Shown: in pieces, positions 25,545 through 34,700 of the stretch
How the letters are laid out: each line of letters begins with the position of its first letter
Numbering within the stretch: the stretch's first letter is position 1
Origin: Blastocatellia bacterium
GTDB taxonomy: Bacteria; Acidobacteriota; Blastocatellia; UBA7656
Length of the DNA: 64,000 nucleotides
Assembly: GCA_035275065.1 (NCBI GenBank)
Contig: DATENM010000035.1
Coordinates: 1 to 64,000 of the forward strand
Direction of reading: 5' to 3'
Program-made: the position numbers and the translations under genes
Notes under the pieces: generated by a model
What the model saw: only the letters and a program-made list of their open reading frames with translations
What the model was told of the DNA's origin: nothing
The model's database searches: none

Positions 25545-28500
25545 CGAGCGACCGGGTTCGCAGCTTCGAGACCCTGGCCGGTTTTCTAGATCAACTACGC
25601 CGCCGTGATTACAGCATCGGCATAGGTCAGTACATCGCCGTCCACCGTTTGCTTCTGCACCTGTTCGACAGCGGCGAATGGCCGGACGACCCCAAGGCTC
25701 TGGCCCCCTGGCTCGCGCCGATCCTGTGCAGCTCACCGGAAGATCAAGAAGGTTTCTACGAGGCATTTTCCGATTGGGTTGATTCCTGGCAAGGCCCCCG
25801 CGCCTCCAGGCTCACGCCGTCACGACCCGCCGAACCGACAGCGCCCCCCGCGCCCGTCGCGGCCCGCAATCGGCGCGCCCTGATCTTGAAGGTCGGTATC
25901 GGGGTGAGCGCGGTGCTGGCCCTTGCGGCTGTGTTGTTGCTCGTCAGATGGAGCCCCTTTCCATTTTCTCCGAAAGCGCAGCTTATCCCCGGCGGCGCGG
26001 CTGTGACCGGCCGTTTCAATCACCTCGAACGGCTCTCAACCTCCGTCGGCACATGGGCGCGCGGGAATTCTCGGAAGCCTTCCGGCTCTGCTCCTAGCCC
26101 GGTGCTGGCTCCCATTCCTCGCGCTAGCCCGGGCCCTTCGACGATCAGCCTGAGGCCCGAAGGTCTACTGATCCTGAAGCGACCGGACACGCCGCTATCG
26201 ACGCTTACAAGCAACCGCCTCTACCGCCGAATCGCCGCCACCGCCTTGCCCTGTTTATTCATCGCCGGCGTCATGCTCTGGGGGGCGATACGCCGCCTGC
26301 AACTCAAACGGAACTACACCAGGCGCACGCCGCCGCTGGAACAGCTACGCGTCAAAGGCCTGGCCGAGCGCTTCTTCAACCGAACGGCTTTGCGTGCGGC
26401 GGCCCAGCAACTACGCAGGCACCGGCTGACCTCTGTGCGCGAGTTGGCCGTTGAGGCGACCATCTTTGAGACAACCCGCAGAGCCGGCTGGTTCACACCA
26501 ATCTACACGCCGCGGCGGGCGCTGCCCGAATACCTCGTACTCACAGACCGCGCCAGCCAGTCCGACCACCAGGCGCTGCTCGATGATGAGCTGATCAAGC
26601 AGTTGAGCGACTATGATGTTATCCTGACTCGGTACTACTTCAACGGCGACCCGCGCATCTGCCGGCAGGCCCCCGGCTCGCCGGCTTTGAGATTAGAGAC
26701 GCTGGAGGCTCTGCACCCGAACCACGGGCTATTGATCTTTAGCGACGGAGCGCACTTGATCCACCCGCTGACGCAGCGGCCGCAGTCCTGGCTCGACCTG
26801 TTCGCGGCCTGGCCTGAGCGTGCGCTGTTTATGCACCTGCCGCCTGACGAGTGGGACAGCAGAGAGAGCGCCCTCGAAGAGCTGGGCTTTACGATCTTGC
26901 CGGCGACCGAGGAGGGCATCGTCAGCTTTGTCAGAGTTCTACAGACGGGCAGAGCGCCGCGGGTTAAAGGCAGCGGCTCGCCCTTGCTGTATCCTGAAAC
27001 GCTCCGGTCAGACCCCGACCGCTGGGTGGAAGACGAGATGCCGCCCACACAAGAGGCTGAGATGCTGCGCGTCGAGTTGCAGTATTATCTCGGCCTCGAA
27101 GGCTATTACTGGCTGGCGGCCTGCGCGCTGTACCCGCGCGTGCAATGGGGAATCACGCTCTTTCTAGGGCAGCAGCTCACCGACCATGAGGGATTCAATC
27201 AGCGGCTTCTGGCGCTGGCGCGGCTGCCGTGGTTCCGTCACGGGACGATGCCCGAATGGCTGCGCACAGGGCTCGTGATGTCGCTGCCCGCCGAACAGGA
27301 GCGGAAGATTCGCAAGGCCCTCGACCGGTTGCTGCTGAGCGCGCTCGAAAACCCGCAAGGGTTTGACCTGGAGCTTGCCAGTGCCTTGACCGAAGAAACG
27401 AGCGCGCCGCCGCGCGGCGTGGTCGGGCGGATGCTTGGCCGCATTAAAGATCGAATACGAGAGATAAGGAATCAACACTCGCGGCGGGCGTTCCTGAACG
27501 CCGCGCCTACAGACAGCCCGCTGCGCGACTACGTCTTCCTCAGCTTCTTATCCGGCCAGAAGCCTGAGCGGCTAGCGATAAATTTCCCGAAGCGGCTGCG
27601 GCGGCTCTTGTTCCCCGGCGGTCATTCTATACGTGGCGTGCGACCCCTGATCTTACTGCTGATGGCTGGCCTGCTTTCAATAGTCGGCTGGTCTGCCTTC
27701 CCGACCGCAACGCCGCCACAGACCCCGCCACCCGATTTCACAGTGCAGCCCACAGCCGGCACGCGTGGGGAGAGTCTTACAATCGAGGTCACGAACACAA
27801 GGGCGGGTGATGATTGCGCCACCTACAATCTGAATGAGGCAGCACTGACCGGAGCCGCTGGGAGCGGCATCACTGTCGTCGCTGTGGACGCTGAAGATTG
27901 TCGAATGGCCGCACAGGTCAACATCGCAAGCGATGCGCCGACGGGGACAACTGAACTGACAATCAAGAAGGGCGACACGAACATCGGCTCGTTCCCGTTT
28001 CGGGTCGCCGAGCAACCATTCCCACAGCTTTCATATATGCCCAACCAGGGCACGCAAGGTGGCACCGTCACACTGACTATCTCCGGCGACGACAAAACAG
28101 CCTGCGCAGCGAACAGCCTGAAGACGGCATCCATCTCAGTGCCGCCTGGGAGCGGCATAACGATTAGCGATGCCAAGACAGATGATTGCGGCATAGCGGC
28201 CTCGTTGCGCATTGATCCGAATGCGCCCGTTGGGATGGTGAACCTGACATTGAGCAGAGGCGGCTTAACCGCTCAAGTTCCCTTCACCATCACTAAACTT
28301 TTCACCGCCCGGCAAATCCCCCCACGTGTCCCGACAGCGCCGGTCTTTACCTCGACCATCCCTCCGCAATTGAAGCCGGGAGACAGAATCCCCATCACTA
28401 TTTCGGTTAAGGGATGCAATTATGATTTGAGCAAGGCGACGCTCACCGTTGAGCGAGCCCAGCTCACGCGCGCCATTTTCGATGTCGCGGTTGGTGTCAC

Positions 28501-29365
28501 CGCGCTCAGCCCGTGCCGACTCTCTGCTAACGTGACGGTCGACCCGAAGCTCCCACCCATAGGCGGCGTTCTTTTCCAGCTCAAAGATACGAAGGCCGGT
28601 CCGGGCCAGACCGGGGGGATAATTGCTACCTTCGCTTCAACAGTGACAGGGTCAAATACTGCGAGAGGCAGACTGCTGGTCCGCTTTCAAAACGTTGGGG
28701 CGCAACAAGGCGACGTGATAGTTGACCTCAGACCCTCACCCCAGCCCCCGGGCGGACCACAGCCCATGCCGGGCACGCTCACGAAGGTGAGCATTGCCAA
28801 GCAGAATCAGCTGGCCATAGATGACCTGCCATATGGCAACTATCGCTTGACGGTCGCACCCCTGACGGTCACACCCCGCTCTGGGCCGCCTCTCCAAGTG
28901 GCGATCAAAATCGATAGAGAATCTGTCACTCAGATCATCGACGCGGCGGCTTTATTACCGACTTCAGATGGCGGTTATCCCATCAGGCTGGAAGTGACCG
29001 GCGGCGCGCGCGCCGCAGCCAACCCGTTTCAGGACGAAAAGAATTACGGAAGCATGCCTGCTTTCAGTCGGCTTGTGACTTATCAACCTGAACCCACGAT
29101 GAGCCAGCAGTCAAGTAGTCAGGTGGCTCGTTATCAGGTCACCGTTAAGGCATTCGACGTAAAAACAGATAAGGAGCTGCAAGGCATCTCGATTTACTAC
29201 TTTCCTGAATCTTACGGATCAGCAAATGCCGCGAGGATGACGTCGCCTACTCCTGCGACAGTCGCATTGCCGTCTGGTGTCTATGTTTTCTTTGCCGCCG
29301 AAGGCAAAGGCGTCGAGCCGGGTAAGCAGCTCTCGGCGTACACGAAGTTTCTTGTGGGGAAATGA
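25523..29365 (+). CDS. Giant vWA-like membrane protein with Ig-type repeats
   Basis: A 1280-residue protein whose start lies inside the MoxR gene. Residues 10-90 are a helical domain of the kind found at the N-terminus of MoxR-associated vWA proteins (FLDQLRRRDYSIGIGQYI). Membrane helices lie near 119-142, 236-256 and 705-726. Between the second and third is a Rossmann-like region (about 335-475) resembling vWA, with TDRASQS (D342, S345, S347) at the place of the metal-binding motif, so degenerate. After the third helix come two Ig/TIG-like repeats of about 85 residues with conserved cysteines, a third beta domain and a C-terminal beta region, presumably outside the membrane. Probably a membrane-bound adaptor or sensor of the conflict system. 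Confidence 0.8.
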   Translation: MAETEKITSDRVRSFETLAGFLDQLRRRDYSIGIGQYIAVHRLLLHLFDSGEWPDDPKALAPWLAPILCSSPEDQEGFYEAFSDWVDSWQGPRASRLTPSRPAEPTAPPAPVAARNRRALILKVGIGVSAVLALAAVLLLVRWSPFPFSPKAQLIPGGAAVTGRFNHLERLSTSVGTWARGNSRKPSGSAPSPVLAPIPRASPGPSTISLRPEGLLILKRPDTPLSTLTSNRLYRRIAATALPCLFIAGVMLWGAIRRLQLKRNYTRRTPPLEQLRVKGLAERFFNRTALRAAAQQLRRHRLTSVRELAVEATIFETTRRAGWFTPIYTPRRALPEYLVLTDRASQSDHQALLDDELIKQLSDYDVILTRYYFNGDPRICRQAPGSPALRLETLEALHPNHGLLIFSDGAHLIHPLTQRPQSWLDLFAAWPERALFMHLPPDEWDSRESALEELGFTILPATEEGIVSFVRVLQTGRAPRVKGSGSPLLYPETLRSDPDRWVEDEMPPTQEAEMLRVELQYYLGLEGYYWLAACALYPRVQWGITLFLGQQLTDHEGFNQRLLALARLPWFRHGTMPEWLRTGLVMSLPAEQERKIRKALDRLLLSALENPQGFDLELASALTEETSAPPRGVVGRMLGRIKDRIREIRNQHSRRAFLNAAPTDSPLRDYVFLSFLSGQKPERLAINFPKRLRRLLFPGGHSIRGVRPLILLLMAGLLSIVGWSAFPTATPPQTPPPDFTVQPTAGTRGESLTIEVTNTRAGDDCATYNLNEAALTGAAGSGITVVAVDAEDCRMAAQVNIASDAPTGTTELTIKKGDTNIGSFPFRVAEQPFPQLSYMPNQGTQGGTVTLTISGDDKTACAANSLKTASISVPPGSGITISDAKTDDCGIAASLRIDPNAPVGMVNLTLSRGGLTAQVPFTITKLFTARQIPPRVPTAPVFTSTIPPQLKPGDRIPITISVKGCNYDLSKATLTVERAQLTRAIFDVAVGVTALSPCRLSANVTVDPKLPPIGGVLFQLKDTKAGPGQTGGIIATFASTVTGSNTARGRLLVRFQNVGAQQGDVIVDLRPSPQPPGGPQPMPGTLTKVSIAKQNQLAIDDLPYGNYRLTVAPLTVTPRSGPPLQVAIKIDRESVTQIIDAAALLPTSDGGYPIRLEVTGGARAAANPFQDEKNYGSMPAFSRLVTYQPEPTMSQQSSSQVARYQVTVKAFDVKTDKELQGISIYYFPESYGSANAARMTSPTPATVALPSGVYVFFAAEGKGVEPGKQLSAYTKFLVGK

Positions 29366-29368
29366 CCG

Positions 29369-29845
29369 TCAGTGAGCTTCGCCGCGCATGTGCTTGACGA
29401 CCGCGAGAATGCCTTCAGCAACGCTCAGGAATGCTTCGTCAGGGCTTGGCCATGCGGTCACCGGCTTACCGTCCCTCGGTAACACTTGCAGCCGGGCGAA
29501 CGGCGCATCCTTCCACAGACATGGCCGCAGGATGATCGGGATTACGCGGGCCTCGCGCCGGTCGTGGCGCTCCAAGGCGACCTTCATCTCAAGCTCATAA
29601 CAGTAATCCGATGCCAGAAAGCTGCCGCTTATCAGCAGCAGGATGATCTGCGCGGTTTGCAGGTGGGTATCAATCTGCGTTTTCCACTCGGTGCCGGCGT
29701 CAATGTCGCGGTCGTGCCAACCGGCGACCAGGCCCCGCCGCCGCAAGACGGCGAGGTGATCTTCCAGCCGTTTTCTCAACCGCTCATCGCGGTGAGCGTA
29801 AGAGTAAAAGATTTCTATCGGTTGGTTAAGCGTCTCGTCGGCCAT
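29369..29845 (-). CDS. Stand-alone TIR-domain protein
   Basis: A 158-residue protein made only of a TIR_2 domain: EIFYSYAHRDERLRKRL, AQIILLLISGSFLASDYCY, then the putative catalytic glutamate E86 in YCYELEMKVALERH, and VIPIILRPC. The start at ATG 29845 is chosen because it coincides with the beginning of the domain; an ATG at 29887 would add 14 unrelated residues. It lies 63 bases behind the 586-residue gene on the same strand and so is the last gene of the six-gene - strand operon. Its stop is 3 bases from the stop of the + strand vWA-like gene. Likely the NAD-degrading or signalling effector of that operon. Confidence 0.82.
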   Translation of the reverse strand: MADETLNQPIEIFYSYAHRDERLRKRLEDHLAVLRRRGLVAGWHDRDIDAGTEWKTQIDTHLQTAQIILLLISGSFLASDYCYELEMKVALERHDRREARVIPIILRPCLWKDAPFARLQVLPRDGKPVTAWPSPDEAFLSVAEGILAVVKHMRGEAH

Positions 29846-29908
29846 CAGCAATCCCGCCTTTAGGCTGCGCCTACTGTCGATAAACAATTAAGTTCTTCCA
29901 TAAATTGG

Positions 29909-31669
29909 CTAATCAGCGGCGGCTTTCGTATTGGGCAGCGCCAGGTCGTAGCGCAAGCCGCTGGAGCCTTCGCCCGCACCCGGACCTTTGCGTCGAGCGA
30001 TCCAAATATGTGTCGAGCCGTCTATCCAGCGGCTGCGGCAAAGTACTCGCGACACGAGAACACCCGCGCGCGGCACTTCCTCCTCTTCGACCTGATAAAC
30101 CGGCAGGCCGGAGGGTTGCAGAATTCTACCGAACGGTTTGACCGGTTCCTCATCTCTCAACATGGCCGCGCGCTCAAGGCGTATCTCACCTTCAGCCGGA
30201 TTGATGGATACCGGCACAAACGGAATCCAGTTTTCAGGGACGGTCGTTTCGATGCGATAGATCAGAGGGATTTCAGGTTGCCCTTCTCCGGCAGGTGTTT
30301 GAGGAGGCGGGGATTCGTGTGCCGGCGCTCTGCCCGCGATGTCGCGCTCGTGACCGCTCCAAGTTCCGCCGGCCGCATTCTCCGTCGTCCGCTCGACGGC
30401 CCAGACCATCTCGGCCATCTCGTCACGCAAAAACCGGACTTCCTCGATGGCCGGGCCGAACTGCGCGACCGTCGTGGGGCTTGGCGGGATAATGAAGACC
30501 GGAGCGAGCTTGTTGAGGTCGTCCGGCGCGGTGATCGAAAACATCGTCCAGCGCTCGCGCGGCGCGCTCACCGGCAAGGCGTCGGCGCGATCAATGCGCG
30601 TCACCATACCGAAAACGTCACGCACCACCATCTCCTTGATCCAGCAGACGCTCCCCATCGGCTGGGTGAGCGGCACGACGAACCAGTCGTTACCGTGAAT
30701 CAGCATGAAATCCATCATCGCCATCTTGGCGAGGTCGCGCTTCTGCGGGCTGATCGCGCCGAAGTCGGTCACGTTCGTCTCGAAATCCCACCAGCGCATA
30801 TTCGGCATACCGCGGAACTGAACGTAAGCCGGCAGCATCGAGACAGACTCTTCTTTGACCTCGCGCAACGCCGAGCCGGTTCTTGCGCGCAGGTCGAACG
30901 CAAACCAGTCGAAATCACCATCCCTGCCGGGCGAAGCGGAGAAGACCATTCCGTCAAGGGATTTCTTATCGCCGGATGGCCCGGTTGCGGCCGCCTCGAT
31001 GGCGTACTCGATTCGCGCGGGCTTCCACGCGGGGGCGTCATCCGTTTCGGCGATCTTACCATAGACCTCTGCGACCCATGCCTGAAGACTCCTGATCGCC
31101 CGCGTGACGTTGTCTTTCAACTCGTCCGGGACTGAGGGACTGGCCGGCAGCGACGAGCCTGCCGCCTGCGCCGCCGCATACAGCTTGAAGCCGTCGAGCG
31201 CGCGGCCCTGGCAGAAACGGAGGAAACGTAACGACTCGTGGTCGCGGGAGTCTATATGGAAGTCGCGGCTCGATTCCGTCGGCAGCGGGTATGCCCGGCG
31301 GAACGCTTCGATCATCGCGCCGGCGCTTTCGAGCCCCAGCATCATCTCGAAGGTCTGCCCCAGCTCGACGCGCAGCGAGAGATTCGGCGAGAAAGCCTCC
31401 GCTTCGACAAGGCGTTCAATCGGCATGGCTTCGCCGAGTTCTCGCAGCGGCTCGTCTGCATTGAAGCGGATGTGGCTGATGGGAACGTTTTCTGTGACGA
31501 CCTGAACGAACTTGGGCGACCCGGCGTCTTCGCCTTGAAATTCACCCACCTGCCACTGTCGCGCCAGCATCCACAGCGGGTCGCGAATCTGAGCGGCAAG
31601 GCTGCGCCCAATCTCGTCCGAACGCGGACGCGGCTCCAGGCGATTCCAGTAAGTAATGATGGATGGCAT
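29909..31669 (-). CDS. Unrecognised 586-aa protein of the TIR operon
   Basis: Starts at ATG 31669 with GGAAGGG at ribosome-binding distance. No signal peptide or membrane helix. The N-terminus is distinctive and Trp-rich: MPSIITYWNRLEPRP, then PLWMLARQWQVGEFQGED. The middle has a Pro/Asp-rich linker, and the C-terminus returns to strands (IYRIETTVPENWIPFVPV). I do not recognise a family and see no catalytic motif. Position 5 in a six-gene set (gaps 31 bases upstream, 63 downstream) argues that it acts with the 1437- and 938-residue proteins, perhaps as a structural subunit. Confidence 0.75.
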   Translation of the reverse strand: MPSIITYWNRLEPRPRSDEIGRSLAAQIRDPLWMLARQWQVGEFQGEDAGSPKFVQVVTENVPISHIRFNADEPLRELGEAMPIERLVEAEAFSPNLSLRVELGQTFEMMLGLESAGAMIEAFRRAYPLPTESSRDFHIDSRDHESLRFLRFCQGRALDGFKLYAAAQAAGSSLPASPSVPDELKDNVTRAIRSLQAWVAEVYGKIAETDDAPAWKPARIEYAIEAAATGPSGDKKSLDGMVFSASPGRDGDFDWFAFDLRARTGSALREVKEESVSMLPAYVQFRGMPNMRWWDFETNVTDFGAISPQKRDLAKMAMMDFMLIHGNDWFVVPLTQPMGSVCWIKEMVVRDVFGMVTRIDRADALPVSAPRERWTMFSITAPDDLNKLAPVFIIPPSPTTVAQFGPAIEEVRFLRDEMAEMVWAVERTTENAAGGTWSGHERDIAGRAPAHESPPPQTPAGEGQPEIPLIYRIETTVPENWIPFVPVSINPAEGEIRLERAAMLRDEEPVKPFGRILQPSGLPVYQVEEEEVPRAGVLVSRVLCRSRWIDGSTHIWIARRKGPGAGEGSSGLRYDLALPNTKAAAD

Positions 31670-31700
31670 TGGTCACCCTTCCGAGAAAGTCGAAGTCAAA

Positions 31701-34700
31701 TCAACCGATCACCGGATCGGAAATCAGCTTACCGGCAAAAGTCGTAGCTACTGTCGGAGCCAGCTCAGGATCAACCGAGCTATCAGCCAACAGAATTGGC
31801 GGCCTCAACGCCGCCAGCGTGTCTAATAACTCCCCGTCAACAGCCCTCGCTCTGACGAGGTCGAAGGTTTCGTTGATGATATCAATCAGCGTATCGGCAT
31901 CCCAGAACCGGGTCGGGTTATCCCATACGGGCGGGGCCGCCAGCAGAACGGTCTGTGGCGCTTCGGCTCCGGGGTTGTCGTAGTGAAAGGCGGCGGCGGT
32001 GGCTTGCTCGCGCAGGGGAATAACCTCAGTCCATTCGTCAATCAACAAGCCGGCCCATCTGTCTCCCGCATCAGGCTTCGCGGGGCGGTAGAGCACGAGC
32101 GAGATTTTTCCGGCAAACGAAGACTCAGGAAGAGAAGCCCCAATCCAGCGCGCGCCGATGTCCTTTTCGCGAAAAGGCAATTGCGCGAGGTCAGGATTCT
32201 TGTAAGGTACGCCAAGCGCTTCGGCGTACAAACGGAACTTCCGCCAGCGCGCCAACGGGGCACGCACGGGCGCAGTTTGCTGGAACCATTCTTCTACGGC
32301 CAACGCCTTCGGCTTCGGATCGGTGTGCGGGCTGTTCGCCATTGCGTTAGCCAGCTCGTCGGGCGAGGGGGCGCTGATTTGTGGGAGCCAGACGAAGTCT
32401 TCGCCAAAGACCGCTTGCAGCATGTCTGTCGCAAGCCGCACGGCATTCGCATCGTCCGCTTTGATCGCGTCAGGCCCTGCCTTCTTGAGGCGGCGATCTA
32501 TCTCCGCCAGCGCGCTGGTTGCTGACGCGGCGAGCGCTTCACGCGACAACGTGACGGGCGACGGAAACGCTCCTTGTACGCCGAACAAGGAAGCCGCCGT
32601 CAGCGGCTCGCGGAGGCTCACGCGCGGGGCTGTCAGCGCGCCGTTCAACTGAGCCCTGAGATGGCGCAAGCTATCGGCTGCGGCGTTGGCCCGCCTGGCC
32701 GCATCGGCACCATTCGTCGCGCCACCCGTGCCCTTTTCGGGCGCGGTGAGGTCCTCAGGCTTCAAGGGTCGAGCGCCGGCAATGACTGAGTTGATGGCAC
32801 CGGCAAGCTCAAGCACTTCGGGGAAAGTCCGCAGAGTAGTTCGCGACCAGTCCGGGGCTGCTTCGTAAATGATCTGCACGTCTGACGGCGCGCTGCCTGC
32901 CAACGCCGCTGCCGCGACGCGGCGGTCAAGCTCGGAGTCTTCAGCGCTGGCCGCCGAGGTTCTGGCCAATGCGAGCACGTCCAGCGGACGCAGATTCAGA
33001 TCAGCCAATGTCACCAGGACCTCGCGGCGGTATTGCGGATCAGTGGGAGTCGGATCGAGAACACTGACGCGACAACGAACCTGTTCAGGATCGCCGATCA
33101 CCGAACCGACCCAGGCATCCAGGCAGGGTTCAGCGCCCGCCCGCGGCGTGAGCGTTTGACGCCACTTGCTTGATAAGGAGACCGGAGTTGCTCCGATGAT
33201 TAGCAGAACGCGATGAGTGAGCGAAAGACCGCTCCGGGGCGTGCGCACGATTTCCGGGTCGGGTGGGCGAAGCCCCTGCGCCATCGCATCGAGCGTCGCC
33301 GCGCCGGCGGACGTGTTTCCACGCACCATCTGATAGACGGATTCAGCCGTCAGCAAATCAGCCACTGCGTCAACGGCGTCGTCGAGCCGTTGCAGTTCAG
33401 CTTGAAACGGCTTGTCGTCTTTAGCCGGCAACCCATCCCGCTCATATGGGAGGGTGTTGGCCCGCCACGCCTTGCGCAATAGCAAGCCGTCCACCACATT
33501 GCGCGCGGCGATGGCTTCGACCGGCTCGCCGGAAACCGACGCTTTGTCAGCCACCAGCGGATAGAGCTTGCGCAGCGGCGCGATGTAGATTTCCTTCTTT
33601 ATCTCGTGCAATCGGCGCTCGAACAGATAACCCAGCACAGCGCCGAGCGGCTGGCCATTGCGCACGCTGTCGAGCAGCCAGCGCGCGGTGCGCACGCGCG
33701 ACGACGACAGGTCAATCGCATACTCTGTACGTGACGCCCCGCCGCGCGTCAGGTAGGCGTTGCGCAGGATCGCTGCCGCCGCCGCATGGTTCATTGACGG
33801 TGAATGAATGTAGCCCCCGGAGAGGCCGCCCGCAGGAGCTGGTCGCAGCTTCTCGACCCAGCCGAATGCCGCGAGGTGACAACCGTCCGGCGTGATGCGC
33901 CGCATCTCTGCGATGCGTTTCTTGGCCAGTGATGTCACCCACGCATCAACGCGGTGCGAACACACGTCGAGCGTTTCTGAAAACAGCCGTTCCAGCTCGG
34001 CTGTCGGTAGTTCTTCGAGCGCTTCGAGGTGAGCATGGTAATTGCGGACCGCGTCTTTCAACTGAGGCGCGGCGCTGTCGGAAAGCAGATATTCTCCGAG
34101 CGACAGGTTATTGGTTAGCGCGGCATAGTTCGTTCCGAGATACTTCCAAATGTCATTCCAGGCAGGCATGTCGAACAGGTTCGAGAATTCGCGCTCGTAC
34201 CGCTCGTAATCGGCGGCCTTCCGGTTGGCGATCAGAAAGTCGTAGGCCAGGCGCACGTATTCGAGCAGCGTCGCGTGGCGCAGCAGCAGATAAAGCAAGG
34301 CGTCGGGCGGCTGCTCCGCGCCAAAGTTCTGTTTTCTTAAATCCTCAATCGTCGCCTGGCGAATCCAGGTGATGTAGTTCGGATCGAGGCGGTCGGTCTC
34401 CGACAGCGGTTTGCTGGTGACCAGCGGGCCGCCGAAGCGATCAGCAACCGCCAGATAACTGAACCAGTTCGCCCGCGCTCGCATCCATTTCGCGTCCGTC
34501 CGCGGGTCTTTGCCGAGTCGTTCATAAATCTTGGCGGCCTCGGCCAACTGCCGATACAGATTCGGCCAGCCGCCGGGGATGAACTCATAGAGCTTCAAGA
34601 TGAAGCTAGGGCCGAGCGCGCTGCGCACACGAACTTCTTGCGTGCTTGCCTCCATTCCCAGGATGGCGAGCAAGTCCGCATCAGGGTCGCCCGTCTGTCC

